Positions 20,741-33,431 of a DNA stretch of 64,000 bases are shown piece after piece. A program made the translations under genes and the position numbers. Below the pieces are notes generated by a model that saw only the letters and a program-made list of their open reading frames with translations, had not been told where the DNA came from and ran no database searches. The DNA lies in the NCBI GenBank assembly GCA_963965975.1, contig OZ014424.1, positions 5,166,380-5,230,379 on the forward strand. Direction: 5' to 3'. Numbering within the stretch: the first letter of the stretch is position 1; every line of letters begins with the position of its first letter. Source of the stretch: Xestospongia bergquistia. Lineage: Eukaryota > Porifera > Demospongiae > Haplosclerida > Petrosiidae.

Positions 20741-21690
20741 GGACATAGTCCTTTAAAAAACTGTCCAGTTTTTTGTTGCTATGCTACAACTGAGGGATAA
20801 CAATTGATTTTCACAAACCAGAACTATTAAGAAATTCTCCTGCATGAGGAATCTCTCACTATCTTGTTTAATTCTCTTAATGTATGAATAAAATATAATA
20901 ATATTAGATTATATACAATTAAATTAAATTAAATTAGATAATGAATTGTAGTACATTTTAAAATAAGGTGCTGTTATGTCCTCATATAGTCCCACTGACT
21001 AACTGGCAGTGTCTGGTAGTTAATGGGTGATTTAATAATGGTTTTGTAATTAAGACTGAAAGTCATATAAAATCAACTCACTGAAGCACACAATTTGTCA
21101 CAATAAGAAACACAGGAAGTATTACAACAACTATATATAGGTAAGGTGATACTAAATTATGATCATTAGCACAAAATTACACCTAAGTACTAAATGCCTT
21201 GAATGGATGTGCTCTCATTGACAACTATCTACAATACACAGAAACGTGTGATGACTCTGTAGATGGTTTCACTGGTAAGTATATTAAATGTAATATATAT
21301 AGATACTACAATAGATATCAATATATAGACCATGAATTAACATATAATATGTCAATAGTTTGTAAGACATGTATGATGAACATGGACATTCTACCAACTG
21401 CTGCATGGATTTGCTTGAGTTGTATTAACATAAAGTCAATCAAAATAGAGGAATGACTATAGTAATTATGCAAACTTTTTCACTCCACCCATTGATTAAT
21501 CAAAGTTGTCATGAATACATCATATACCAATTTCCATGGAAGCTTCTGTCGAGAATGGTGACTTATTAACAGTCATAAACTCATTAATCTCATTAAAAGT
21601 TGATAATATTTATGAATGACGTTTATATTCGTAATCTTCCGTATCTTATGTTTATAAAGTCGTGGGTGTAGCAGCACAAACAAACCAGAT
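20741..21690. other. Intergenic region, no gene seen
   Basis: AT-rich 950 bp between two plus-strand genes, with a short (TTAAA)n run near 20925. An 85-codon open frame at 21199-21456 has no recognisable residues and poor composition, so it was not called. The promoter of the next gene probably lies at its right end. Confidence 0.45.
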
Positions 21691-23193
21691 ATGCCTAAGA
21701 AAAAAGGAAAGAAAGCTGTAAGGTTAGTCTACTCCATAATTTAATAAAAATGAAAGTCTTTCATCATAAAATTTAGTAAGAAAAGTAAGAAGACGTCTTC
21801 AACTAAAGCATCAATAGCAGATATTGTGAGTGTTAACACCTAGCAGTGAAATATCAATTGCACTGTGATATAAATGTACCCTATTTTTCTATTCATAGTA
21901 TCGTCCTCCTCCCTGCACTCCAGAGGAATGCCTGCATGAAGGTCTAAGAAGGACAAGATGGTGGCTGCAGGAGGACAGTGCTATCATTCAAACATATTTT
22001 GAAAGACGGGGTCACGAAGACATTTCTGTTGAAGATTGCATTGCAACATTAAGACACTTGCAGGTTTGCAAAAGCTATGAACTCAGAAGTAATCTCATGC
22101 AAACATACTGCATCATGTACATGTAGTAAGTAGTGCTGTTTCTAGAACAGTCTCGGTATAGGAAAAGTCAAGAAAGTATTTGTGTAATAGGCTTGCTTTG
22201 CACATTATACTGAAGAGCAGTGAAGACTACACACTACAGTACATATAATTTATATCTATTCACACAGGCACCTTTGTCTTCAGAACAAACTAATTTGTTG
22301 CTAAGATACTTGGATCCAGCTCATTCTGGTACCATCACTGTCAAATTTTTGACAGATATAGCTGAAAAAACAGATCAAGATTTGTTAAAGATAGCATATA
22401 CCACGTCACTTATGGATCCTCCCCCTCCTCCTGAGACTGATGGAGGTGTTAGTAAAAAGAAGAAAAAGAAGGAAAAGAAAGAGATTGATGTTGCTAAGGA
22501 TACAAAAGGAGCAGGAGCCTTGGAACCTCAAGATGAATATAAACCTAGGTATGGTGGACTGATTAGTATCAATAGTGACTTAAAATAGCTTGTTAGTTCT
22601 AGACTAGTGAACATCAGTACTTACCACAGTGACCAAGAATAGCTACCATAGTAACCTCTAGACCAGTGAACATCAGTACTTACCACAGTGACCTAGGATA
22701 GGTGCCATTCTAGACTAGTGAACATCAGTACTTACCACAGTGACCTCTAGGATAGCTACCATTAGTAAGCTCTAGACCAGTTAGCAACACAAATGAATGT
22801 TTTATTAATTCCAGGTATGTTGAACTGCAATTGACTTTAGCAACATTCAAAGATTTACATCAACATCCAGGACATTTCACAGTTATTTTAACTAACAGTG
22901 TTAGCATCCATGGACTAATAGACATTATAAAAAATCACTTAAGTCATGTAGCATTGACCATAGCTGTCTTCACTGAGCCTTCTTGTACTCAAGAAAGCTT
23001 TTTAAATCCATCATGGACTTTGGAGTCATGTGGTATGGAGGGAAGTGAGGTTAAGTATGACCCTCGTCGTTATCATCTTTATTATGATTATATTCCTGAT
23101 TTTATTGACTGTCCACTGTTAATGGCAGACAATGCTATGAGAGATTGTTCTCCAATAACTGTCAAGAAAATTGGGAATTTAAAACAGCATTGA
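21691..23193 (+). CDS. Unrecognised conserved-looking protein with EF-hand-like segment
   Basis: Five exons (21691-21722, 21777-21825, 21899-22063, 22268-22548, 22815-23193) join in frame for 301 aa. The N-terminus is Lys-rich (MPKKKGKKAV). Next comes YRPPPCTPEECLHEGLRRTR, then a helical segment with LLLRYLDPAHSGTITVKFL, which looks like one EF-hand-type loop, a Pro run followed by a Lys run (GGVSKKKKKK), and a folded-looking C-terminal domain starting YVELQLTLATFKDLHQHPGH with YYDYIPDFIDCPLLMADNAM. I do not recognise the family. The architecture would fit a cytoplasmic or ciliary scaffold, but that is a guess. Intron 4 contains 60-bp repeats. Exon structure is well supported by phase. Confidence 0.75.
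22588..22790 (-). repeat. 60-bp repeat, 3-4 imperfect units
   Basis: Copies of the 60-bp family (GAACATCAGTACTTACCACA, GTGACCTAGGATAG), some with deletions, within intron 4 of the unrecognised gene (22549-22814). Confidence 0.88.
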
Positions 23194-24007
23194 AGTGTAT
23201 GATGAATAAAACTAATATATGTAGTAAGTAAGTCTAATATTTATGTACTGAAAAATACATTCAAGATACAGTCTTAATTTATCAACAAAGCTGACATAAT
23301 TATTATTTTTGTTAAATTATTATTATATGTATGAAATTTAATTTAGAATATTACAGCTAGCTAGATTGGACCATAAGTTTTAAGAATACACAGTCCAAAC
23401 ATTAATTCATTCTTGTTTGTGTAGTAATGAGGTTTTGTTTGCTGAGTATTTTATGTATTTAATTATAACATGTGGAATTTTTCAAGTACACATTGATTAG
23501 TTATAATGTCTTTCTAACATAATAATAACAATAATAACAACAACAATAACAACAACAATAATAACAACAATAACAACAACAATAATAATACTTAATTTCT
23601 TTAAAACAAGAAAAAAGTTATTGTAAAAAAACATAAATATATTATAACAATAATAGCAACAACATTAAGTAAATATATTTCATTAAAAGACATTTTTTTT
23701 ATTAGTTTTTTTATATATTACCTACTGCCATTTCCAAAAACTACAGAAAAGATATATTATATTACATTACATTATATTATAATGTAATATAATATAATAT
23801 ATTATAATACATTATATTATAATACATTATATTACATTATATTATAATATATTATATTATATTATAATACATTATAATACATTACATTATATTATATTAT
23901 ATTACATTATAATTATATTACATTTAATATACTCTTCTGGTCATTTTCATTTTCCCATGTTCAATCCACCCACAACACGCTCATCCATTCATCCATCCAT
24001 TGTTCAT
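23194..24007. other. AT-rich intergenic region with simple repeats
   Basis: Convergent gap. It holds an (AAC/AAT)n tract at about 23518-23590 and a run of ATTACATTATATTATAAT-type repeats at about 23747-23925. No coding signal was recognised. Confidence 0.7.
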
Positions 24008-26102
24008 CTATCTATCCTTTACCTGTTCATATGATATATCAATCATTCCATCACGGTCAGTATCCATTTTCTGGAAGGACTCAGTAAGAGTGCGTAGTTT
24101 AACACAACATTGTATAAAATCATCAAATTTCATGGAATTTTTGTCAGCTCTATCAAACAGTCGTGTACAAAGCTGACAGAAATGAATGCTCCTAGAAATA
24201 GAAGACTGAGGTTATTAGGAAAAAATTATCATCTTACAATCGATATCCAAAGGCCAACAATGCTTGTTGCAATTCATGAGCACTGATGTTACCAGAATTG
24301 TCTGTATCAAATCTAGACAAAGAATAAATAGTTAAAAGGATGTATGGATGGATAGATTAATAAGAGGGAGGATAGATTAATAAGAGGGAAGATAGATTAA
24401 TAAGAGGGAAGATAGATTAATAAGAGGGAAGATAGATTAATAAGAGGGAGGATAGATAAGTAAGAGGGAGGATAGATAAATATGAGGGAGGATGAATAAA
24501 CAAACTAATAATTGTACCTGTCAAAACATCCTTTCCACTCTTGTACATATTTCCAGAGAGCCCCAAATTCATAAACATCAATTGTACCATTTCTAAAACA
24601 GCAAACAAATCACATGCATATCATTACATAAGTACACTACAGTCATGTGATATTGACATGTACATTAACAACAGTCCTTTACACATTGGAATTCATAGCA
24701 TCATCGTTTAGAGTAAATCCCTTGACATTTTTCTATACATCTTATGGCTTTGGCTTATAGTCTAGTACATATTTGTGTTAATGAATTAGGTGATTTCATT
24801 CTAACCCCAGACTAATTGGCATTCCATTATTGCTACAACAGATTCCCATTCCACAATGTTATGACTGAATCCTTTACAATAGACTATCTGTTCCAATAGA
24901 CAGATTTCTCAATATACTACTAACAGACTGATTCTCATACTAATAGACTGATTCCCACACAACTTACTGATCTTTATCAAACATTCCAATTAATAGACGA
25001 CAAGTTTCATCATTGAAATGAGTCCAGTTTGAATTAACCAATGCTTGTCTCAATTCAATTGCTGATATTTGTCCAGACTTATCTGCATCAACTGTCTATG
25101 AATTAAAGACCGAATGAAACACGCACACACACACACACATCATATAATCAAATAGTGAATTATATCAATGGTGCTTAAAATATTTGTAAACTTAGAAATA
25201 TTATTGTTTCAATCTAGTGGAGACTCTCAATACCAAAAACTCTGGATTTTGGAGACTGTCCTTAGTATAGACTATAGAGCTGTCCTCAATATATAGAGGT
25301 TGTATAATACACTAAAGTATTAGTATGGGACTAGAACAAGTGTCCTCAATATAGAGGTTGTATAATACACTAAAGTATTAGTATGGGACTAGAACAAGTG
25401 TCCTCAATATAGAGGTTGTATAATACACTAAAGTATTAGTATGGGACTAGAACAAGTGTCCTCAATATAGAGGTTGTATAATACACTAAAGTATTAGTAT
25501 GGGACTAGAACAAGTGTCCTCAATATAGAGGTTGTATAATACACTAAAGTATTAGCATGGGACTAGAACAAGTATCCTCAATATAGAGGTTGACTTTAAT
25601 TCAGTGTATCTTTTGTAAATACTCTGCTATAATGATATCACACTGTTATCGTAACTTACTTGAAACCACTCCCATATTGTTGGGTCAATCCCAGGTGGAG
25701 ACCTAGAAGGAGGTGGGACACCATAACCACCGGGTGCTGATGGTCCTCCTCCATAGGAGGTGGGTGGAGGAGGACCCTGAAATAAATTTTAAAATTAATT
25801 TATATAAAGATTATCTTTTACTGGATTATAAGGTGCTTGTTGATATCCTCCAGGTGGTAAGCTACTCTGTTGATATGGTTGTTGATATCCACCAGTTTGA
25901 GGAGGCGGTCTTCCACCATAGCCCTGATAGTAACCTGCAGCAGGTGGAGGCTGTTGGTAACCCCCTCCAGGAGGTCCACCCTGAAAGTTATTACTATATT
26001 AATATTAACTGTATACGACAACACACTGCATAATTGGCAGTGTTGTTTTTGTAATTGTATTTTTTGATCAATACTTACGTAATACTGAGGTCCCCAAGAC
26101 AT
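24008..26102 (-). CDS. PEF1: Peflin-like penta-EF-hand protein
   Basis: Penta-EF-hand calcium protein of peflin type, the known heterodimer partner of ALG-2 at ER exit sites. Seven exons (26079-26102, 25822-25980, 25660-25776, 24968-25095, 24518-24592, 24238-24312, 24008-24191) sum to 762 nt, 253 aa. The N-terminal 90 residues are Gly/Pro/Tyr/Gln-rich repeats ([31 protein letters not shown]), as in peflin. EF hands follow: [58 protein letters not shown] and [24 protein letters not shown] and [16 protein letters not shown] match peflin. The frame ends YEQVKDR-stop by reading through a possible GTAAAG donor, so a short last exon may be missed and the C-terminus is uncertain. Confidence 0.88.
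24350..24492 (+). repeat. 20-bp minisatellite, about 7 units
   Basis: Tandem GATAGATTAATAAGAGGGAA-type units in an intron of the peflin-like gene. Confidence 0.9.
25255..25592 (-). repeat. 58-bp tandem repeat, about 6 units
   Basis: Units with TATTAGTATGGGACTAGAAC and AAGTGTCCTCAATATAGAGG, exact 58-bp spacing, in an intron of the peflin-like gene (25096-25659). Opposite orientation to the 26.6 kb array. Confidence 0.95.
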
Positions 26103-26255
26103 AAACGAAAGAAAGTTATGTTTGTTCTCTAACGCCTTGAAGACAAAGGAAGTTTGCAGCCACGCCCTTTGACAACAATGACGTCATAATAATTATTTCT
26201 ATAAATAGTTATCGTGCGATAAAAATAGAACTGAAAATGTTATTTATTATAATTA

Positions 26256-27795
26256 TTACATTGCATTAAAATGAAACTTCTGACGAGCTTGTTTTCGTTC
26301 CTTGAAGTCTTGATACTAAATGAATTAATGGGTAATGTTGAGAGATAGAGGATGGTTGAAGATGAGGTCATATACCTTTTCTCTTAAATGCAGTAAAAGT
26401 ACAATACAAGCTAGACCAACACAGAGAGCCAATAAGACACCACTAACACTATAAATCAGTCCACTTGGTGTGAGATAAAGTTGTAATGTCCATCTTGTAA
26501 GAGAAAAAAGTATTAAATACATTTATATCACAGTTATTTTTAACTCCTCAAACAATCTATCCTATATAATACTAAGGATTAGGAATGGAATCTCTCGTAA
26601 GAATACTCTGATTAAGGACCCACCTATATTGAGGACACTTGTTCTAGTCTCATACTAATACATTAGTGTATTATACAACCTCTATATTGAGGACACTTGT
26701 TCTAGTTCCATACTAATACATTAGTGTATTATACAACCTCTATATTGAGGACACTTGTTCTAGTCCCATACTAATACTTTAGTGTATTATACAACCTCTA
26801 TATTGAGGACACTTGTTCTAGTCTCATACTAATACTTTAGTGTATTATACAACCTCTATATTGAGGACACTTGTTCTAGTCTCATACTAATACTTTAGTG
26901 TATTATACAACCTCTATATTGAGGACACTTGTTCTAGTCCCATACTAATACTTTAGTGTATTATACAACCTCTATATTGAGGACACTTGTTCTAGTCCCA
27001 TACTAATACTTTAGTGTATTATACAACCTCTATATTGAAGACACTTGTACTAGTCTCATACTAATACTTTAGTGTATCATACAACCTCTATATTGAGGAC
27101 ACTTGTTCTAGTCCCATACTAATACTTTAGTGTATTATACAACCTCTATATTGAGGACACTTGTTCTAGTCCCATACTAATACTTTAGTGTATTATACAA
27201 CCTCTATATTGAAGACACTTGTTCTAGTCCCATACTAATACTTTAGTGTATTATACAACCTCTATATTGAAGACACTTATTCTAGTCTCATACTAATACT
27301 TCTGTCCACTTCTATACATAGTAAGTTTCCCATACTTTGATGGTTTATAAGTAGGACGTGGGATTAATATCACTTGAGAATTAGGAACTAACAAATGCCA
27401 TTGTCTGTACCAACCAGCATTAGGTACATCATGAGCTAAGCCTATTGTTATTTTCTCAATGAAATTAGGTGTATCTCCTAGTCCAAGTATAATATAAGGA
27501 AGAGTGGGGTCATTAAGAGTGGTGGAGCTTCGATAATTAGAACCTAGAGTCAAATATATACTAAATAGAGTTCATTAAATTATGAAGTATTGTTTACCAG
27601 CTGTTTTGACTTTATGACCATTTCTGTCTCGAGTCTCATAAGATAAAACAGCACTAGGTAATATAGACCCTAATGGCTAATTATAAGATAATTGTGACTG
27701 TGTGTGTGTATGTGTGATATTTGAAGATGCTTACTAAATGATTTCGACAGTCAGAATAACAATAACCTGAAAGAACTATAGAAAGAATATAGAAA

Positions 27796-27871
<76 letters not shown>

Positions 27872-30109
27872 ACTTACTCAATCCTTTCAAAAACATATGA
27901 TCTTTATTTAAAAATTGTCGTACAGCAACAAGAGAATTACTCTCTTTATCATTAGACTCCACAACAAGTACAACATCTAAAATACCCTAAAATACAATAA
28001 AAAACAAAAGAAGGTCATCGCTTTATAATAAGGACCTTACATCTTCCCATAGATCAATGAAGGTGGCAGCAGTTACTCCTTGAAGAGATGAGAGTGGCTA
28101 AAGAAGAATAGGCAAATGGAAAGAGGTAGACAGAGAGTGAAATCAACTCTTACAACAATGTCAGTATATGTGGACATTTTTCTTAATTTTGTGTCATTAA
28201 CATGACAAGCTGTATCACAATGTTGGTTCATAAGAATGAGACCAAGTTGATCCGAGTTGATTGCAGAAGAAGAGTTATGAGTAATCATTAACATATCTGG
28301 ATATCCATCAAGATCTATATCGCCTGAAAAAGAAGTAAGGGTTCAATAAATGAACAAACACACACACAGACTAACTATCAACTCACCAAAAGCTGGTCTA
28401 CGTTCCCTGACATAAGTTGGATTCATACTGCGAGGTATATTAAAATGAGATACCTATAAAGAAAATATTTATTATTATATTTTATATTTACTACTTAACA
28501 GTAGCCCATTGTAATCTCCAGTCAGTCCAGGAATATGGTTGACAATTAATAATGTTAGTTTGTTTATTGTATCGTTGCCATAATATATGTAACTGTGGTT
28601 GAGAGCAAGTTGAATTAGGACAGGAGAGAAGAGCCATATCTAATTGACCATCCCCATCTAATATGAATGAATGTGTGTGTGTGTGTGAGAGAGAGAGAGA
28701 GTGAGTGAGTGTATTTATGTATCTATTTGTTCATCCATCCATCTATCTAACTACATACTCAAATCACTAAACACTGGATGTCCATATACAGCATGTGATG
28801 ATGGTAGAGGAAGAGATACAGAATGACTCCAACTTAACTTCATTGACTAAAAATACAATAAAAATGAAGAAGCAGTGACAGACAGTCTATACCGGAGGAT
28901 CTCTCAACCAAATATTAACAGAAGGTGGATGTGATATAGACCAGCTGGTAACTACTACATCTAAAATAGATCATTAAACATACTGGATTGTATCTCTTTC
29001 TCTCTGTCACCTGCTAAACAGTCAGAATTGATATCAACATAATCCATACTAAGGATCATGTCATGATTGATTGATTGATGAGGTAAGTTAACAATATGAA
29101 AAGAACGACTAAAAAAAAGAAAGAAAGATATATTCAATTTACCTTATCTCAATTCAAGCATACTTATTTCCATGGCTGATCCATATTTTAAGTTCATTAT
29201 TCTGTATTACCATTATGTCAGGTAAGTGATCGCCATTGCTACTATATTTAGATAATGTAATGTTACTATTTATAGAGCACAATTGCCTACTCTAATATTA
29301 GCGGTAATGACTGCCATATGTCCACAAATTGTATGTAAGTATCTACAAAATACAATAAACTTGTTACTAAAAATAAATTAGTCATGTTACTAAAAATAGA
29401 AGTAATACTGTAACACCTACCTGAAGGACCACTTCCATCTCCCCAAAATACGTAACCGCGGTAACTGTTTGGATCTACCATACCAGTTACCAGCGTATCA
29501 ATCCATCCATCACCGTCAAAATCAGATGAAGAAGCAGAAACAATAGATATATTAGTACTAATATAAAAATAAAATACTTTAAATATATACAATAATAAAC
29601 TTACTGTAATAAACGTCCTTTATTGTATACTTTATGTTTGATGTTCCACAACATAACTATCAACATATCTATTAGTTATAAAATTAATTTAAATATAATA
29701 CTTATTAAAACAATAGTTAATTTAATAGGTGATATATTGAGTACTGGTAATGTTATAATATTATTGTTCAAATTAATATAGTTAGGGTTCAAGGTTCAAT
29801 GTTTAAGTCTATTAAAAGCAAAACGCATTGTTACTGAGATTGTTACAAGCACTTTAGTTTTAAATAAAACGTAATATTCTCATGGTAATCATGTGACTTT
29901 CTCGTGACCATCTCACCTTTACCGGTCCTGGTTTTGTTCACTACTAATATATCACTCCATTTGTCAGCATTCTGGTCAGCAATGGCTGCTAATGACAAGT
30001 TGCCTGAGATTGCATTTAATTGTAACTTCTCTGTCACATATAAAAAGTCCAGAGTTGAAGAGAGAAAGGGAAAAGAGAGAATTAATAGCAGGGACTGTAT
30101 AGATAACAT
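26256..30109 (-). CDS. ITFG1: ITFG1 / T-cell immunomodulatory protein homologue, FG-GAP type I membrane protein
   Basis: Secreted-pathway type I membrane protein with a FG-GAP beta-propeller. Many small exons run from 29917-30109 (start) to 26256-26315 (stop). The first exon encodes a signal peptide (MLSIQSLLLILSFPFLSSTL). FG-GAP-type calcium loops follow: ADQNADKWSDILVVN, DFDGDGWIDTLVTG and DGDLDGYPDML-like segments read from the minus strand. The C-terminal exons read YIILGLGDTPNFIEKITIG, VPNSQVILIPRP, then LQLYLTPSGLIYSVSGVLLA as the membrane segment (26376-26493) and a cytoplasmic end FHFNAM. Human ITFG1 has the same LYLTPS-membrane-FHFDAM ending, which makes the identification firm. The middle exons were not all delimited, so length is roughly 550-600 aa. 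Confidence 0.9.
26610..27300 (+). repeat. 58-bp tandem repeat, about 12 units
   Basis: Largest array of the 58-bp family, landmarks CCTCTATATTGAGGACACTT and CCCATACTAATACTTTAGTG, in an ITFG1 intron (26494-27335). It ends abruptly just before the exon that encodes the LGLGDTPNF segment. Confidence 0.97.
27801..27868 (+). repeat. (TC)n microsatellite
   Basis: About 68 bp of pure TC. On the sense (minus) strand of ITFG1 it is GA and starts right after a GTAAGTCTT donor. Confidence 0.98.
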
Positions 30110-30190
30110 TAAATCTGCAGACGAAAATTAATTTTAACCCTTTGATTACTTAGCTAACTATTAATTAGAAAGGTGTGGCTGGGGTGTAGG
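30110..30190. promoter_or_regulatory. Probable bidirectional promoter, ITFG1 (-) / DHRS4-type SDR (+)
   Basis: Only 81 bp separate the two divergent start codons. It contains GGTGTGGCTGGGGTG (about 30171-30185), a CACCC-type box on the minus strand. Promoter use is inferred. Confidence 0.45.
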
Positions 30191-31779
30191 ATGCTAAGAC
30201 TTGGTCCACTTTCACTAGCTGCTGTTTCTCTTCGAACGATGTCTTCCCAGGTAACAAGAAAACTAGAAGGGCGAGTTGCTATAGTAACTGCATCAACGGA
30301 AGGGTAAGTGAAAAGCTAGGCAGTAGAGCTAATCTGAAGTGTGTGTGAGTTGCTCTTCTGTTGTTCTAGAATTGGTTATGCCATTGCTGATCGTCTTGCA
30401 CATGATGGTGCCAAAGTGATGGTTAGTAGTCGTAAACAGGCCAATGTTGATAAGGCAGTAGAGTCACTCCAAAAACAGCATGGAACTGAGTCCGTGTCTG
30501 GTGTCATCTGTCATGTGGGTAAAGATGAAGACAGAAAGAGATTAATAAAAGAGGTAAGAGAAAATAGCTATAGTTTAGGAATGTTTAATGTTTGAAGTGA
30601 AGTGAAAAAGGAACATCTGTCCATTTATCCATCCATCTGTCCATTCATCCACCCATCTGTCCATTTATCCATCCATCTGTCCATTTATCCATCCATCTGT
30701 CCATTTATCCATGTATTGTTTTGTTAATGGTGTTCATTATAATGTTTTATTCATAGACGTTGGCACAATTTGGTATGTTACATATATTAGTATCTAATGC
30801 AGCTGTCAATCCGACCTTTGGACCTACTCTTGAAGTAAGGATGTATTACATGTAGGAGGTAATTAATTTTAACCCTTTATAGACTCCTGAATCAGCTTGG
30901 GACAAAGTAGGTGTGGTTATTGTCGTTAACTATATACGATGACAATCATTTTTATTTAGATATTTGACATTAATATCAAATCTGCTGCATTCCTTGTTAA
31001 AGAAGCTTACCCACATCTTAAGAAAACAGGGTATGTAGAAACTATTGTGCATCATTGTGACTTCATTATAACTCTCCATCATCTCTCATCATCATTGAAA
31101 ATGTGCCTACCTGTATTTACTTTATCTCTCTCTATCTCTTACAGTGGCAATGTTATCTTTGTCTCTTCCATTGGTGGATTTACGCCATTGAACGTACATA
31201 TTGATTGTTGCTGAATTGATAATATGCTTGCATTTTTTCCATAGCTCCTAGGTCCATATTCTATTAGTAAGACAGCATTGTTTGGTCTGACAAAGGTATT
31301 AGCAGATGAGTTAGCCCCTGATAATATTAGAGTTAATTGTTTAGCACCTGGTATCATTAAGACCAAATTCAGTTCAGCAGTAAGTAGTTAATTAAAACGT
31401 TATTAATTTAAAATCAATTAAAAATTGTTATAATTAATAATAGCTTTGGCAAAATGAAGCAGCTGCTGCAGAGTTCGTTAATCAAATACCAATAAACAGG
31501 TAATCACTAGAATATACTACTTGTCTATTTATCCATCTATTATTAATTATCTATTATATAATATTTTTGTTTGCCTTTACTTGTCTATATATTCCAGCTA
31601 TCATTTATCAATGTTTCCACTAATTCTAGTATTAATGCATCCTTCTCTTTTCTACTTCATTTAGGCTAGGAGAACCAGATGACTGTTCTGGTGCAGTCTC
31701 CTTCTTAAGTTCAGATGATGCAAAGTATATGACAGGAGAGACCATTGTTGTCTCTGGAGGAATGAAGAGCAGACTTTAA
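30191..31779 (+). CDS. DHRS4: DHRS4-like short-chain dehydrogenase/reductase, copy 1
   Basis: NADP(H)-dependent carbonyl/retinal reductase of DHRS4 type. Nine exons (30191-30303, 30370-30553, 30757-30834, 30883-30906, 30960-31030, 31145-31193, 31245-31379, 31444-31499, 31665-31779) total 825 nt, 274 aa, close to human (278). Matches: [20 protein letters not shown] (cofactor site), [29 protein letters not shown], the catalytic Ser in FVSSIGG and Tyr/Lys in [21 protein letters not shown]. It ends GGMKSRL; SRL is a peroxisomal PTS1, as in human DHRS4. The first 15 residues could be a mitochondrial-type leader before a second Met (MSSQ). Its second exon is unusually close to those of copies 2-4. 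Confidence 0.93.
30610..30712 (+). repeat. ~20-bp minisatellite (CATCTGTCCATTTATCCATC)
   Basis: Four to five tandem units in intron 2 of SDR copy 1. Confidence 0.85.
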
Positions 31780-31979
31780 TAATGTATATGAATTAAATTG
31801 ATTGAATTGAATATTTTGGATTAGTTTCATATTCTTTCATGTAAGATTATGATAAATCAGACATTTCCCAATATCAGCTTGATGCATGATAATAGAGAAC
31901 TTCAGATGACCTTAACAATATCTGGTCATTACTACTAATAGATTGTTATTATAGTTAACATAAACTAAGAGGTAACCTT

Positions 31980-32017
31980 ATATATACTTTCAAAAGTAGA
32001 GGGTGGAGTTGTAGAAA
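31980..32017 (+). promoter_or_regulatory. Conserved upstream element of SDR copy 2
   Basis: TATATACTTTCAAAAGTAGA followed by GGGTGGAGTTGTA directly before the start codon. The same string precedes copies 3 (34139-34170) and 4 (36064-36095), and a gene-less copy lies at 33913-33949. Conservation can be due to recent duplication alone, so core-promoter role is inferred. Confidence 0.45.
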
Positions 32018-33431
32018 ATGGCTAAAACAGATCAGTTGAAGAAATTACCATTTGAAGGCAAAGTAGCTGTGTTGGCAGGTGCTACTGATGGGTGAGATTA
32101 CTATGATAATCTCAATGACAATTTAGCATTAGGGTTTCTAAAAATAGAAATAAATCTATTTATAGAACATTGCTCCAAAAGAATAGTCATGTTTTATTCC
32201 ATTTTCCATTAGAATTGGTTATGCCATTGCTGATCGTCTTGCACATGATGGTGCCAAAGTAATGATTAGTAGTCGTAAACAGGTCAATGTTGATAAGGCA
32301 GTAGAGTCACTCCAAAAACAGCATGGAACTGAGTCTGTTTCTGGTGTTATTTGTCATGTGGGTAAAGATGAAGACAGAAAGAGATTAATAAAAGAGGTAA
32401 GAGAGGTAGATCTATGATAATAGACAACAACTATTTATTGGTATTAGTCGATTAAACAATTTGGTCGAATTGATATTCTTGTTGATAATGCTGGAGTCAA
32501 CCCAAGTTATAAGAAAACTCTTAAAGTAAATATTTTTAAATGTCACTAAACTATTAATGGTTTTAATAGACAACTGAGGAACAATGGGCCAAGGTCAGTA
32601 ATATTAAATAACTTTATAGAGATTTAGTTTTACAGATATTTGAAATCAATGTATCAGCTGCTGCTCTACTAGTTCAAGAAGCTTATCCATATCTTAAGAA
32701 AAATGGGTAAGTCATTTATAAGTTTACATAAATATTTAATTGTTTAGACAAATATGTTAGGAATGAACAGACATGATAATAGTTTTGTTCATAGCTACCT
32801 AGTAACTGTTTCTATGCACTTAGTTTGAAATAGTCTCTTTCTTAATCACTGTTTAATTACTTCATTTTTATCTTGTCAATGTATAGTGGGTCTGTTGTCT
32901 TTGTGTCTTCAAATGCAGCTTATATGGGAGTAAGTTCTCTATATTATTGACAATGATGACCTACCTATCGTTTTAGGGAAGTTCTTATGCTGTTAGTAAA
33001 ACAGCTTTAGTTGCTTTGACAAGATCACTTGCTTCAGAACTTGCTCGTGATAATATTAGAGTAAATGGTATTGCACCTGGTCTCATTAAGACAAGATTTG
33101 GAGAAGCGGTAAGACCCCTAATCTGATAGCATAGCAAATTGTCTTTGATTTTCATAGATATGGGGAAATGAAGCTACTTTGAAGAAAGGAATTGAAAAGA
33201 TGTGGATAAAAAGGCAAATATATATTTTATGAACAATACTTTAATAAATGACGTGAAATAAAATATTGGCTCTCTCCCCTTCTCTCTCTCTTTCTCTCTC
33301 TGTCTCTCTCTCTCTTTAGAATAGGTCAACCTGAAGATTGTTCTGGAGCAGTTGCCTTTCTTTGTTCAGATGATGCTAGTTATATTACTGGTGATACTAT
33401 TGTAATAGCAGGAATGACAGCTAGATTATAA
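32018..33431 (+). CDS. DHRS4-like SDR, copy 2
   Basis: About 257 aa in nine exons; first exon 32018-32091, second 32213-32396. It starts [21 protein letters not shown], without the leader of copy 1. The cofactor motif reads AGATDGIG, with Ala where SDRs normally have Thr of TGxxx[20 protein letters not shown] and SYAVSK keep the catalytic Asn-Ser-Tyr-Lys set. It ends GMTARL; ARL is an acceptable PTS1, so peroxisomal location is likely. The body ([20 protein letters not shown]) differs from copy 1 but is very close to copies 3 and 4. DHRS4-like reductase activity is inferred. Confidence 0.88.

Noticed and set aside
21199..21456. 85-codon frame as a small gene
   Set aside because: No recognisable residues, repeat-like Tyr/Ile composition, and no splice or neighbour support.
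29760..29810. tRNA-like GGTTCAA strings
   Set aside because: No acceptor stem or anticodon arm could be drawn around them.
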